From Carya illinoinensis (lineage: Eukaryota > Streptophyta > Magnoliopsida > Fagales > Juglandaceae): a DNA stretch of 64,000 nucleotides. The stretch is taken from positions 38,846,480 through 38,910,479 of the forward strand of contig NC_056756.1 of assembly GCF_018687715.1 (NCBI RefSeq). The letters run 5' to 3'. Under the pieces are notes generated by a model that saw only the letters and a list, made by a program, of their open reading frames with translations, searched no databases and was not told where the DNA came from. A program made the position numbers and the translations under genes. Below are positions 1-12,731 of the stretch, in pieces. The number at the start of each line of letters is the position of its first letter. The first letter of the stretch is position 1.

Positions 1-3000
1 GTGAGGGTCAGATGATGTTATTTAGAAATATTTTAGATAAGGGTTCTTTATTTGACTTGCGATGGAGGGGGGATAAGTTTACTTGGTCTAACAAAGATGA
101 AGATGCTTCTTTTACCAAAGAGAGGCTTGATAGAGTATTGGCAAACCAAATTTTGATGAATTGCTATATTAATTACCAAGTTGACACTCTTACTGCTATC
201 TGTTCAGACCATAGGCCAATCTTGCTTACTTGTATGTTAACAAATAATTCAAAGGTTTTACTCCTAGTAGTTTCAAGTATGAAGTTGCTTGGGGTCATGA
301 GGAGGGTTGCAGTAGCCTAGTTGCATCCGTCTCGCAGAAACATATGGGGGGTTTGAATTAGCTAGTAAATGTGCAAGCAAAGCTAGGATATTGTAGTAAG
401 GAACAAAAGAAATGGAGTAGGCACATTGATAAGGATAGATTAAAGGATATTAACTATTAAGGAAAAGTCAAAAGCTATTAATTTATTGCAAAGGGATGAG
501 AGCTCTAGTAATATACAGGTGCAGAAATAGTTACATAAGGAGGTTGAATTCCTATTGGACCAAGAGAATATAAAATGGAAACAAATGGCTAAGAGGCACT
601 GGCTTGAGAAAGTGAATAGAAATACTAAATTCTATCGTGCACGTGTTAATCAAATAAGAAGGAAAAATACTGTTAAATAGATTAAAGATGGAAATGATGT
701 GCTATTAACAGAGAAGGAAGATATTTCTTAGGGGTTTTGGCAGCATTTCTCAAACGTTTTTCTTTCAACCTTTTCCTACAAGAGAGAAGATGGGTCAGTG
801 TTTAAGTGGGGTTGAGCAAAGGATTTTAGAGGAGATGAGATTGAGTCTGAATAAGGAGTTTCTAAGATGTCCTCATTTAAAGCACCTAGACCTAATGGGT
901 TCAGTGCTGGTTTTTACCAAGATTGTTGGTAGATAGTTGGAGATGATGTTTCTAATGTTGTTTTGGCTTTTCTGAGCCGTGGTAACATGCTTACAGACCT
1001 CAATCACACCCATATTGCCTTGGTTTCTAAGGTAAACTCTCCTACCTCTATGCATGATTTTAGACCTATTAGCTTATGTAATGGCTTGTATAAGCTAATT
1101 TCTAAAGTCTTAGCTAATCGTATGAAAAGGGTGCTGTCTAAGGTCATCTCTTGGAATCAAAGTGCTTTTATACCGAGTAGGCTTATAACTGATAATATTA
1201 TCTTTGCTTGTGAGATTTTTCATACTATGCAACCAAGACAAAAAAGTAAGGTGGGAAGTATGGTTCAATGTGGACTGGTTTAATCATGGCTTGTGTCAAA
1301 TCCGTAAGTTATTCTGTCAAGGTTAATGGGATACCAGGGGACACTATTATTCCTTCAAGAGGGCTTCGCCAAGGTGATCTTTTGTCCCCATACTTGTTTC
1401 TTATTTGTGCTGAGGGGCTTCATTCATTGCTACAACAAGCTAAAAGTAATGGAGTTTTAAGAGGGATTGCAGCTTCAAGAGGAGGTATGAGGATTAACCA
1501 TCTTCTTTTTGCTGATAATTGTGTCATCTTTTGTAATGCTATGCAAGAGGAATGGTTCATAGTGGAGCAGCTATTGTGAAAGTATGAATGTGCTCCGGGT
1601 CAATCCCTTAACAAATAGAAAACATCTGTCTTGTTTAGTAACAATACAAATCCAGTTGCTAAAGAATTAATCACTCAGTCGACTAATAGGGTGGTGTCTG
1701 GGAATTATAATAAGTACTTGGGCTTACCAACTATGATAGGAAGGTCCAAGTATAATACCTTACGAGGCTAAAAGAGAAGATATAGACAAGAATTTTTTGT
1801 TGGAAATCTGTTTTGTTGTCTTCAATAGGGAATGAGATTCTTATTAAGAGAGTACTACAAGCCATCCCAGCTTATACCATGAGTATTTTCAAACTGCCAA
1901 GTGTACAGTTAAAGGAGATAGAGGCAATGTTATCTCAGTTTTGGTGGAACCATAACAAATTTGTAAAAGGTATTCATTGGAAAAGTAGGGAGAAATTAGG
2001 CCAAGTCAAAGATTAGGGAGGTTTAGGATTTAAAAGTTTAATCAGTTGTAATAAAGCCTTATTAGCAAAGCAAGTATGGAGACTCCTACAAGAACCTTCC
2101 TCTTTCGTGTCCCAAATCTTCAAGCATAAGTATTATAATAACTTTCATTTACTAGAATCCAAGATTGGGTCTTCTCCATCTCACATTTGGAGGAGTATCT
2201 AGTCTGCATTAGATTTAGTAAAGGAAAGCTCTGTGTGGAGGGTGGGTAATGGTGAAACTATTTAACCTTGACATGATAGGTGGTTACCTAGACCCTCAAC
2301 TTATATGGTAAAAAATACTGTTAACTTGCTAGATTCTGATGCTAGAGTTGCTGATTTAATTAATGTTGAGAATCATGAATGGAAGGCAGAATTGATAGAG
2401 CCTGCTTTTAATGAAGAAGATGCTCAATTAATTTGTAGTCTACCAGTTAGTGTTCAAGGTGCAAATGACAAGTTAATGAGGATAAAGTCTTCAAATGGGA
2501 TGTTCTCTGTTAAGAGTGCATACTTTGTGGACTTAGAGATGGAACGACATAGTAGGGTACAAACTTCAAACGATGTTAGTGGGGAGGTTCAGTGGAAGAA
2601 AATCTGGCATTTGTAGGTTCTTGGGAAAGCGAAGCAAGTTATATGGAAAGCTCTTAATGATATATTACCCATAAAGTATGCTTTGGCTAGAAAATAGGTT
2701 ATTTAAAAGGATTATGTCCCATTTGCACTAAAGAAGAGGAGATAGTTTTGCATGTTCTATGGACATGTCCTGTTGAAGTTGATGTCTACGGTCAAGGGGT
2801 TAGTCCTGTGAGGAAATGGCACACATATTATGGGGACTTCACTGGTTTATGGAGGGAGTTGCTTATGAGACTAGATGGCCAGCAGTTGGATCAAATTGCA
2901 ATAGTTTCTCATAAATTGTGGGTAAGAAGGAATAGATGGGTTTTTGAACAAAAGTTTCAAAGTCCAACTGCTCTTTACTTATTTGCTTTGGATGATGTTG

Positions 3001-3563
3001 AAGTGTTTAAGGTTGTTGGTCAGTCTCAAAAGTAGCAAAATACATTGGCAGTAGTGCATCTGCAAGCAGAAGATAGAGTCTTATGGTCACCAACTGTGGA
3101 TCCTTTTTATAAGTTAAATTTTGATGCATCCTTAGTAACAGATAACTGAAGCATGGGGATTGCTATAGTTTTGAGAGATTGGAGGGGTGATGCAAAGGTG
3201 GTATTGTTTGCACCAAAATTTCATGTTTCTTATGCTTTTCATGTAGAATGTTATGCATTATTACTTGCTATGCAATTGTGTCAAGAGTTAGGGTTTTCTC
3301 ACATGATTTTTAAAGGTAATGCAAAACAGGTGATTAATAATATTAATGAAAAAATTGTGGATTGCTCCTAGAAGGATCAGCTAGTTGAAGATATTCAATT
3401 TCTAATGGGAAGACAAGCTAGTTGGAAGGTAGTGTTCACAAAGAGAACACATGCTGCTGCGCAATATGCTAAGAGCCTACATTCCGAGTCTGTGTGGATA
3501 GAAGAGGGACCATGTGAGGTTGTGGCTGCTATTTTAAGGGATAAAGAATGTATTGTTTCTTGA
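1..3563 (+). pseudogene. LINE-A ORF2 (endonuclease-RT-RNase H) pseudogene
   Basis: The frame opens inside the endonuclease (FTWSNKDEDASFTKERLDR, then SDHRPILL near 210). RT follows: DFRPISLCNGLYKLISKVLA near 1050-1110, QSAFIPSRLITDN near 1160-1195, GLRQGDLLSPYLFLICAE near 1360-1415 and FADN near 1508. The conserved block with KLDMxKAYDRVEW, expected between about 1245 and 1270, is missing, so a deletion of some 40 codons is inferred. The zf-RVT segment lies at 2636-2790 and an RNase H domain at about 3100-3540 (NFDAS, then HVECYALLLAMQL). Stop codons and frame changes recur throughout, so no product is expected. The FADN motif replaces the usual FADD of the catalytic centre. Confidence 0.88.
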
Positions 3564-3612
3564 TGTTATAATGAAAGTTAAGTTTCATTTCAAAATAATA
3601 ATAATAATAAGA
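1..3612 (+). mobile_element. LINE-A, 5'-truncated non-LTR retrotransposon
   Basis: This is the 3' part of a plant L1-type LINE whose 5' end lies outside the window. Domains follow in the usual ORF2 order: end of the endonuclease, reverse transcriptase, zf-RVT zinc-binding segment and a C-terminal RNase H. The element closes with a short 3' UTR and an (aat)n tail at about 3594-3612, typical of plant LINEs. No TSD can be checked because the left end is missing. Many stops and frameshifts show it is old. It resembles LINE-B at 14600 in motif wording, so both probably belong to one family. Confidence 0.9.
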
Positions 3613-5031
3613 CTACATACTAACAAAAGATATAAATATTTTTTAAATTTTAACATATAATAAAACCAACATTACAAACCAACAATAATAAATATTAGCA
3701 TAGGTCCATAATTACTATTCCAACAATAAAAACATAAGCATATTCAGAAACACTAATATTCTAACCCAATAATAATAAAATTGTAATTTTAAAATAAAAT
3801 TTAAACGAGTTATTGAGAGTTGATTTCGGGTTAACTGGGTTGACCTGTTTATTAATTAGGCCTTAACGGATCAACCCATTTCAACTTGAACCCATTCATA
3901 TTAAACTCAAACCTACTAATTTTGTATCATATTCTTATTAGGTCTACGGGCCTTGTCACATATTGTCACTCCTATAAACAACTCATGTTGGATGCACCCA
4001 AACATTAGTTATAACTCTCATTTCCTTTGCTATCATTTTCTTCTCGAATATGAATCCACCAATAACATAGCTATTCATCTCAAACATTTTCTATTATTTC
4101 ATTATGGGTGTAACCAGTCCCATTTTGCACAATTTTAAAACTGAACTAGCAAGCACCTGTTTTGAAAATCTAAGAACCGATACGAACCAATTCATCACTA
4201 AAACCAAAAGTTTCCTATCCAATTCGGTTGTTCAGTTTACCGTTTACACATATGGCACTATATCAATTTAGTATTATAATTTGCTTCAATACTAAATTTA
4301 ATTGTTAGAATTTACTATTTATGAGTAACAATTACTAATTCATTAAAGTTTAAGAGAAATGCTTCAAACAGGACTGGTGTTTGTTTTCCTTTTACACCGG
4401 CCAATAGAACTTTAACATATATAGGACTTATGTGTTACAGTGTGCGAGTTCAATGGATTTTTTATTTCTCCCTTTGTCCCATCTCCTCTTTCCTTTGTCT
4501 CCTCTCTTTTCCTCTTCACAGCCCAGCTCTTCTCTCCTCATTCTCCTCTTCTCTTTCTCTTCTATTTCTCATTCCCTTTTCCCTTTCTCCTTTTGTCCCG
4601 TCTCAGAGATTCTATGGAGAGTGATTTAGAATGAATTGATTTCCCTCCTCAACTCGATCGATTCTCGCTCGATTTTAGCAAAATAATATTAAGTTTTTTA
4701 TTCATTTATTCTATATATTAAACTGGTTGTTATTTTGAGTTGCATTGAAATCTATCCCCATGAACGTGAAGTTGAAATGGGACAATAACTTTGATGCTTG
4801 AAATGGGAGCGAATGAACAGTGATTTGCAAACAGAGGTGAAAAAGTAATTGGCCACCAGCAAGAGATCTATATGAAGAGATGGGCACATATCCTTTCACT
4901 AAAAAATGGCGAAATCAGAAACAAGTACAAAGAGTCATTCAAATTAACCCAGTTGAATATTATTGGACTAGAAATTGAAATATATTTGTCGAGAAAAGTT
5001 ATGAAATCTGAGTTCATTTAAACGTTGTTTT
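3613..5031. other. AT-rich intergenic stretch without a supported gene
   Basis: No coding region is supported here. The stretch between 3820 and 4260 has phrases such as GGGTTAACTGGGTTGACC and AACCGATACGAACCAATTC, which look like decayed ends of small DNA transposons, but no paired ends or TSD could be defined. A pyrimidine-rich tract lies at 4440-4620. Confidence 0.5.
4440..4610 (+). repeat. Pyrimidine-rich (CT) low-complexity tract
   Basis: About 170 bases consist almost entirely of C and T on the plus strand. Open frames read through it in all three phases, as expected for a tract poor in A and G; the translations are Ser/Leu/Phe/Pro-rich and match no family I recognise. It may be the leader of a lost gene or simple low-complexity DNA. 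Confidence 0.6.
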
Positions 5032-5036
5032 AATCT

Positions 5037-5540
5037 TGTTAAAACAGAAAATAGAAAACAGAAAATGTGCGATGAACAAGTGATGTGGAGAAACTCTTTT
5101 CTCATTTCATTTATGTTACATGGAACTGATATATATACACTGCTACAAGAACTGAAAGGCAAAAAGAAAACTTCTAAAATACATCTTTTTACTCTGCTAC
5201 TAAATTACAGATTGTAAATCTCAGCTTTCTGGACAGCATGGTGTATGCAATGCTTTGTGCATCGAGACCCTGACTTCTTTTTCTGTGCAGTCATGTAATC
5301 CTTTAGTTGATGTTTTGTGTTTCTATGCCAACACTTTCTCCTTTCTGCTGCTTTCTTCTTTTTGTGTTTTGCAGCACACTTTATTTACTTTTTTATCTAC
5401 ATGCTTTCCTTGAGTGCTGCAGGTTGTTGCAGGTCTGCTTTGGCTGCTGATGTACTACTTTGTGAGTTGTAACCTTGATGTTTAGTATCCTCATGTCCTT
5501 CTTGCTTGTTCTTGATTTCTTTACCTTTTATTTCGTGATA
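5037..5540 (-). repeat. Copia-1 3' LTR
   Basis: A 504-bp repeat that aligns along its whole length with 12956-13471, with about 5 percent substitutions plus small indels by eye, including a variable AT run. Read on the minus strand it starts TATCAC and ends TTAACA. The outer edge abuts the TSD AATCT. Confidence 0.93.
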
Positions 5541-5552
5541 TTGCCCCTCTAG
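5541..5552 (-). other. Copia-1 polypurine tract
   Basis: On the minus strand AGAGGGGCAA lies immediately before the 3' LTR start TATCAC. This is the expected position and composition for the second-strand primer, and it fixes the inner LTR boundary. Confidence 0.8.
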
Positions 5553-5589
5553 ATGGGCATAGATATTTAGGAATCTCATCTTGGACAAT

Positions 5590-8500
5590 AGGAATTGAAG
5601 AGTAGAAGATGTGAGAGCCTTAGTGAAAATGTCAGCTAATTGGAACTTTTAGGCTATGTGGACTGGAGTGATGATTCTAGCTAGGACCTTCTCTCGAACA
5701 AAGTGACAATCTAGCTCTATTTGCTTAGTTCTCTCATGGAAAATAGGATTCCTTATAATGTGAATGGTTGCTTGATTGTCACAGAACAAGAGGGTAGATT
5801 GCTCATGCTTGATGTTGAAATCTCTTAGCAAACCAATGAGCCATGTGATTTCACAACTTGTGGAGGCTAAGGCCCTATATTCTGCCTCAGCTGAGGACCT
5901 AGAAACAGTTGCTTGTTTCTCTGATTTCTAGCTTATCAATGAGTCTCCAATAAACACACAAAAACCTGTGCTAGATCTCCTAGTTTTGGGACAAGCAACC
6001 CAATCAGAGTCACTATATGTCTTTAGGTGCAAAGATGATTTTGAGGACAAGAAAATTTCCTGGCCAATGGAGCCTTTAAGATATCTGAGAACCCTATAGT
6101 GTGAGTGCATGTGAGTCTGTGAGGGCTTATCCATGAATTGGCTCAGAACATTCACTGCATAAGTGATGTCTGGCCTAGTGATTGTCAAATAAATGAGCCT
6201 TCAAATAAGCCTTCTGTAGGCTGTAGGGTCTTGTAGAGTCTCATTCGAGTTGTGACTTAGCTTGTGATTCAATTCAATAGGTGTAGAGATTGATTTAGTG
6301 CCAAGTAACCCTGCATCTTCCAAGACTTCAAGATTGTATTTCCTTTGACAGATGTTGATTCCAGAGGATGATCTGGCAACTTCTAGGCCTAGGAAATATT
6401 TGAGAGGTCCAAGGTCTTTGATTCTGAATTTGCTGTGAAGATGAGCTTTGATTGAGTCAATTTCATCTTGAGAGTTGCTTCCAACTATGATGTCATCAAC
6501 ATATACTAGGAGAGTAATAAATCCTTTTTGACTAACCTTAGTAAACAAATAATAGTCAGACTTGGATTGATGAAAACCAATAGAGGTGAGGGAGTTAGAA
6601 AATTTGGAAAACCACTGCCTTGAAGCTTGTTTAAGTCCGTAAAGAGACTTGTTCAGTTTGCATACGAGTTTCTCCCCCTCAATCTGCTCTCATTTCCATA
6701 TAAATCTCCTCATCAAGATCCCCATGTAAAAAGGCATTATGGACATCCATTTGAGATAAGGACCAGTTATGAATAGATGCCAATGCAAGGAAGACATAGA
6801 CTGTAGTGAGTTTAGCCACTGGACTGAATGTTTCTTGGAAGTCAAACCCATCTCTTTGTGTATATCCCTTGGCAACAAGCCTGGCCTTGTGTCTCTCGAG
6901 AGAGCCATCTAATTTAAGCTTGACTTTATAAACATACTTACAACCAATGGCAGTTTTATTCGAAGGAAGTGAAGTAATAGTCCAAGTGTTATTTTCCTCT
7001 AAGGCACTAAGTTCATCATGCATGGCATCTTGCCAATGTTTGAATTTCATAGCTTCACTATAGGAATTAGGCTCAGAAGAGAGAGAGGGAAATTGAAAAA
7101 GATTGATGAGATGGGGAGAGATTTTTATATGTGAGATGATGACTAAGTGGGTGAAATGTGGAAGATGGATAGGCTGCTTCCAGAGGCACAGCTTCTGCTA
7201 CCTGACAGTGGTATTGATGGAGATAGGCAAGTTGGTGCCTATCTCTGGTGGATCTTCGAAGAGGCAAGGTGGTATGCATTTCATTAGGATGAGGTGAAGC
7301 AGGAGGTGTGTCAGAGGGTGTAGCAACTAAGGGTGATTCAAGATCAGGTGGCTCAGATGGTAGTTCAGGTGGAAGGGATATATCAGACTATAGAATAGGA
7401 GAATGTGAAAAAGAATCATCTGGTGGTGGTGGAGGTAAAACTAAATTCTGAGGGAAATCAGCATGAAGGTCTAAAGAAGTTTGAGAAGAGGGAGTGGAAG
7501 TGGAGGATTGGAAAGGAAAGATGGATTCATGGAACACTACATTTCTATAAATGAAAGTGGTGTGATTTCCATATCATAGAGCTTGTAGCCTTTGATGTGT
7601 GCAGGGTATCCCAAAAATATGCATGGCTTAGCTCGAGGTTCAAACTTGGTTCTTTGGTGTTTAAAAGTGCTAACATAGCTCAGGCAACCAAAGACCCAGA
7701 AGTTGATCATAGGAATGAGGTGATCGAAGAGCTTTTCATAGGGAGTTTTATTTGAAAGTAGAGGAGTGAGGAGCCTATTGATGATATAGGCTGCAGTCAA
7801 GATAGCATCTCCCCAAAAAGAAGTAGGAAGTCCAGCTTGAAAAAGGAGTGATCTGGCAACATTCAAGAGGTGTTGGTGTTTTCTCTCAACTACACCATTC
7901 TGTTGAGGCGATATACGCATGATTTTTGGTGAATGATGCCATTTTCTTTATAAAAATCCCTCATGTCGAATTCAAGGCCATTATCAGTTCTGATTTTCTT
8001 GACCTTGCTATTGAACTGAGTTTGAATTAATTGGAAGAATGATTGTAGAATAGACCTTGTATTTGACTTTAGTTTCATTAAGAAAACCCATGTGATTCTT
8101 GAATAATCATCCACAATAGTTAAAAAGTAATGAAAACCCTGAATTGATGCTTGGGAATATGGGCCCCATATATCACAATGGATTAAGTCAAAAGGGAAAG
8201 AACTAGTGGATACACTTGAAGGAAAAGGAAGGTATTTTTGCTTAGCCAAAGGGTAGATCTTACAACAAGGCAAGTTTTTGGATTTTACATTAGGAACAAG
8301 AGAATGAATTAAATTCATTCTTTGTGAGGACAAGTGTCCTAATCTAAAATGCCATAGATCAAAATCCTGTTGCACAACTGCTTGGTTAACTCGAGCTTGA
8401 TTAGGGAAAGCTAAAGAAGGGTTGTTGTGGTTGTCATGGGAAGGAGGCAGCAGATGATAGAGGCCATTATGGACCTTAGCAAGTCCAATCATCATCCATG

Positions 8501-8830
8501 TAGAGAGGACCTGAATGAAGCAAAGGTTATTTGTGAAGAACAGACAAATATATGGTTTTTGAGTGAGTTTGCTGACTGAGATGAGATTGAATGTGAATAA
8601 GGGCACACAAAGGACACCCGTTAGTATCAAGAAGTCTGATAGCTTGACAGTCTCAATGTGTGTGACTTGAGCCTTTGTGCCATTCAGAAGTTGGACAAAG
8701 GTTTGTGTGCAAGGGGAAAGTTCATCAAGGTATGAAGTAGAGCACACCATGTGATCAGTGGCTCCTGTGTCCATGATCCATGGTGTCTTATAATTGCCAA
8801 TGTGTTCAGGAAGTGAGTTGTGTTTCAGAG
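5590..8830 (-). pseudogene. Copia-1 pol: protease, integrase, RT, RNase H
   Basis: Copia domain order is clear. The protease site MDTGATDHMV is at 8774. The GAG-pre-integrase motif HFRLGHLSSQRM lies near 8320-8360. The integrase shows its catalytic D (FDLIHCDIWGP), D (IRTDNGLEF) and E (QQNGVVERK). RT shows [31 protein letters not shown] and the catalytic YVDDI near 6490. RNase H lies at 5649-6188 ([19 protein letters not shown], then FCDNQATIHI). The frame is cut near 7905, 7290, 6685, 6195 and 5930 by shifts or stops. The active-site motifs are unaltered, so inactivation came from frame damage. Confidence 0.9.
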
Positions 8831-8989
8831 TAAAAGAGAGGAGAGACAGTGGTGGTTACCTGCAAGGTTTGAAAAAGAAATGGTCAATGAGCTTGGTTTA
8901 GAGGTTACAGCAGGAGTAGGCAATACAGGTTTGTCTTGTCCCAAGTTTAGTTGTGAAAATTGAGTGTTGACAAGATGCATGAGATGTTG

Positions 8990-9632
8990 TGCCTATTCCT
9001 GAGAGAGTTTCAACTGAGAAACACTTGGACTAGATGCTTCATGAGGTGAACTAGCAGCTTGAGCAGTGACTTGATTTGCAGAATAAGGTGCAGCAGAGGT
9101 TCCCTTTGTTTTGGTAAATTTGAAGTTTGGTGGAAATCCCACCAATCTGTAGCACTTATCTTTTGTGTGCCCAACCTTACCACAGTGGTAACAAACCAGT
9201 TCTGACCTATCCTTTTTCTTTGGGAAGTTCTGGTAGGCAAGTAAGGCAGAAGGTTCTAAAGTAGGTAAGGCTATGTTTCTTGCTTGCCTTTGCCTTTCCT
9301 CTTGCAAAATGAGTGAAAAAGTTTTATCTAATGAAGGCAAGGGACTTAGGAGAATGATTTGTCCCCTTACAACATCATAGCTGTCATTCAGTCCCATTAA
9401 AAACTTAAACACATAATCTCCTTGTTGGACTTCATCAATATTTTTCAAGGCATCACAGGTACATTTACCACAAGAACAGCATGGAAAAGGCCTATAGCTA
9501 TGTAATTCTTCCCAAATGGCATTAGCTGAGTGAAATAATCACTTACAGAGAGGTGTCCTTGCACAATACCACTGAGCTTGTGTTGGAGTGGATATATCCG
9601 AGTTTCATCAGGTTATGCAAAGCGTTCCTTGA
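8990..9632 (-). pseudogene. Copia-1 gag, C-terminal part with zinc knuckle
   Basis: The reading resumes with LKERFAQPDETRIYPLQHKL and GHLSVSDYFTQL, the middle of Copia gag. It then continues through VFKFLMGLNDSYDVVRGQI and a CCHC zinc knuckle CYHCGKVGHTKDKC at about 9150-9195. Gag packages the element RNA. An open stretch covers 8993-9448; upstream of it the frame is broken. The left partner of this gag is at 12732-12883. Confidence 0.85.
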
Positions 9633-10240
9633 GTTTGGACTTATTTGACCGATTAGAACGATCTGTGTTATTGCAAGATTGGGCATTTTCAGCCAATTGG
9701 TCAAAATAATCCCAAGCATCATTAGGATCTTTATTTAAAAATTCACCGTTACATATCATTTCTACAAACTAACGCATTTGAGATGTTAAAACTTCATAAA
9801 AAAAAAACTAATGATGCGCCAAGTCTCATAGCCATGATGTGGGCAAATTACCAATAATTCTTTAAAACGCTCCCAACATTGAAAAAATGTTTCATTTTCT
9901 TTTTGAGAAAAATTCATAATGTGTTTGCGAAGAGTATTGGTTCTGTGAGTAGGAAAAAACTTTTTTAGAAATTCTCTTTGCATTTCTTGCCATGTGCCAA
10001 TAGATTTTGATCTTAAGGAGTTCAGCCAATTTTTAGCTTTTTCTTTCAAAGAGAATGGAAATAATTTTAATCTAACAACATCATCATTGATAGTTTGGGT
10101 TTGTAAAGTTGCACAAATCTCTTCAAATTCTTTTAGATGCAAATAAGGACTTTCCGAGTTCAAGCCATGAAAGTTGGGAAGTAATTGAATTACTCCCAGT
10201 TTTAAATCAAAATTCTCCATATTTGTAGGAAAAATCATGC
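9633..10240 (-). pseudogene. Athila-like Gypsy gag fragment
   Basis: An open stretch at 9786-10238 shows the Retrotrans_gag signature: QLLPNFHGLNSESPYLHLKE, then RLKLFPFSLKEKAKNWLNSL, then REFLKKFFPTHRTNTLRKHI and FFQCWERFKELL. The reading continues past a run of ten T at 9797 through a frame change and a stop to NKDPNDAWDYFDQLAENAQS at about 9665-9735. There it meets Copia gag. This is capsid-region sequence only; no protease or RT follows. Confidence 0.88.
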
Positions 10241-10716
10241 AAGATGGAGTACTTGTCCTTTTTGGCTACAAATACTCGCGCAAAGTTATCATTGGTGGAT
10301 TATTTTGTGCCTCATCATCTTCTTGTTTGTCATGAACACTATGTTGTCAGCCATGGTATTAGAATGAGAATTTTTGGAATCACGAGACAACTTATCAACC
10401 AATTCTTTTAAAACAATTTCCTTTCTTCTCAATCTACTAGTTTGATCACGTTGCCACGAGATCATTCATCATAGAGGATCAAGCACATTCAAAAACTAAA
10501 AACAAAAGCAAAAAAACAAAATGCAACAAGCAAGAAAGTAAAATAAAAAATTTTTGGAACAAGATTACCAAATGATATGAATATGGAAGCAATGTTACTT
10601 GATCCCTTTCCCGTCAAAATAACGAAAATCGTACCTGCAAAATATGAGAAAATTAGCAAAAGATTACTAAAATATCTTTTTTCTTTTTTTTTTTAAAATA
10701 TTATCGCACGTTGCAA

Positions 10717-10734
10717 TCCCTAGTAACGGCGCCA
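10717..10734 (-). other. Gypsy primer binding site, Asp-tRNA type
   Basis: On the minus strand TGGCGCCGTTACTAGGGA follows the LTR end. It differs slightly from the TGGCGCCGTTGCCGGGGA sequence seen in Athila/Tat elements, which are primed by tRNA-Asp. Confidence 0.8.
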
Positions 10735-10740
10735 AAAACT

Positions 10741-12731
10741 TGTTGTGCCTAAACTTTGACTCAAATTAATGAACCAAAAATTTAGTGCAGTTTACCTACA
10801 AGTATACAGGTATTGTACTACCTCATAGAATCGAATCCACAGGAATTGACTTTTGTGATAAAGAAAATAAATTTAAACAATGAAAAGAAATTATTAAAAG
10901 AAACGTGCAATCAAATATAAAATAAAATTACTGAGATGAAGATTTGTAAAATAACTAAATAAAACTAAAATGATAAAATAAATTGATATAGAGAAAGACT
11001 AAGATTTCGATAATTCCATTTAATTGGAAGATTTAGCATTTAAGATCAAGAAAAAATAGTTGCTAATGATTGAGTAAGAATGATTGATGATTAAAACATT
11101 CACAAATCCATTTAAATATCACAGGGATTCTTCAAGCATTTACTATATTCGAAAATCACAATGAATCAAGATAAATATATAGATAATCAAAATATCCAAT
11201 AATAAAATTCTTCAATCGATCAAGCTCACAAAATAAATTTTACATTGATCAGAAAATAATATTTAAATCATTAAACTCCATCTCTAACCTTAGTACGAAA
11301 ATTTAGCCAACCATGTTCATCACGAGTGCTATAGAAATCACATAAATATTTTCCATTAGAAAATTAAAATAAAATACAAGAAATACTAAAAAACAACTTA
11401 GAAGCAATAAAATCTGAAACCCAATCGACGCTGAGAGAATAAAACCCACGTCGTCGCTAAACTGCAGAAAATTGAAATGAACCCAGTTGCTCCTCTGTTC
11501 TTCGTCCGAACCAACCCAACGTCAATGCTCTACTCAACCAAATAAAACTCCAACCAACTGACTCTCCCTTAACTCCCCTTTCTTCAATAAACTCAAGCAC
11601 TGAATTCCTGCAAAAGAATAAATCCCAATGATCTCCCTACTCCAACGTGTCCCACGTAAATTAATCCCAGCCAAGTCTTCACAACTCTAGAAAATTAAAA
11701 CCCACCACTGACTTTTCTTTCTTTTTCTCCCACCAACCGACAAATTCCCTTGTTCCTCTCCCACTAAGAAAACCAATCCCAACTCTAGCCGACCTCCAAT
11801 CTCCAACGTGTCCCTCTCTATGTCCCTCTACTCCCCACGTACCACGCTGGTTCCCTCTCCTGCAAATCCTCACTAACCAAAATAGAGTGTGTCATATAAA
11901 AGTAAATAGCTCCCTTAAATAAAGTAAGTCAACATGAAAATATTATTTGGACTTGTCCACTTTAGCTGCAACGACCGACTTTACATTCACACTCCCCACC
12001 GTATGACTTCCTCCAAGAAAAATAAATCAATCTCAGCCGACACTCTCCCTTCCTGAACGAAAAGCTCAATTCCCTCTACTTCATTATTTTCTTTTCATGT
12101 CTCTTTCCAAAAAAAAAAAAAGAAAAGAAAAGAAACAGCGCCCACCTCTTTGCCGTAATCCAGCTTCTTTTTTTTTTTCCTTCACTTTTGCCGTAATTCA
12201 GCCCCCTTATATGACTTTAATGTTGCACCACCTAAAATTCTCAAGCCTCCATGATTTTCGTTCAACCATAAATATCACATACGTCTTGAATAACCAAAGG
12301 AAGAAAGTAACCACCGAAAGTTATTTATCATTCAAAGTCATCTTCATTTTATATACTTTTCAGTTGTCCAAGTACACCGCTTCATTCCTTCTCTTCATTC
12401 CTCTCAATTAGTATGCACTTTTGGTCAAAAGTTCCAACCGGATCCATGTGAATTTTATTTGAGCTGAAAATAAGTAGATAAAAATAACACTCAAAAATAA
12501 ATTAAAATAAAAAATAGATTATCAAAAATATATTATATTTGTGAAGAAATATTGTCCAATTAAATTATAGTTATAAAATTAAGCATAAACATGATATCAA
12601 TCAATTAAAAATTACAACTCGTATTTATGCTTATTAACCATTTTTCTATCTAAAACCAATAATAGCATCATGGATAATTTAAAATATATTGGTTTTAAAT
12701 AGTTAAAATATGCAATATTTCAACTCAATCA
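10741..12731 (-). repeat. Athila-like 5' LTR (single copy)
   Basis: On the minus strand this would start TGATTGAGTT at 12731, where Copia gag stops, and end GGCACAACA at 10741, six bases before the primer site. The length of about 2 kb suits Athila/Tat LTRs. No second copy is present in the window, so the outer boundary rests only on the Copia gag breakpoint. Short apparent reading frames here (for example at 12097-12411) have poly-lysine runs and no recognisable domain. Confidence 0.7.

Larger units (their letters stand above)
9633..12731 (-). mobile_element. Truncated Athila-like Gypsy element nested in Copia-1 gag
   Basis: The segment holds one long LTR (about 10741-12731), an Asp-tRNA-type primer site and the start of a Gypsy gag, all on the minus strand. 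It ends abruptly near 9633 inside gag; pol and the 3' LTR are absent. The Copia gag on either side does not join up: about 60 codons are missing. The simplest reading is insertion of a whole element, then a deletion that removed its 3' end together with adjacent Copia sequence. The lineage is assigned from the gag wording and the primer site. Confidence 0.85.

Noticed and set aside
4430..4634. Three overlapping open frames of about 64 codons
   Set aside because: They are three phases of one CT-rich tract; absence of stops follows from base composition.
12097..12411. 104-codon open frame on the plus strand
   Set aside because: It starts with a poly-Lys run from an A-tract inside the Athila-like LTR and shows no domain.
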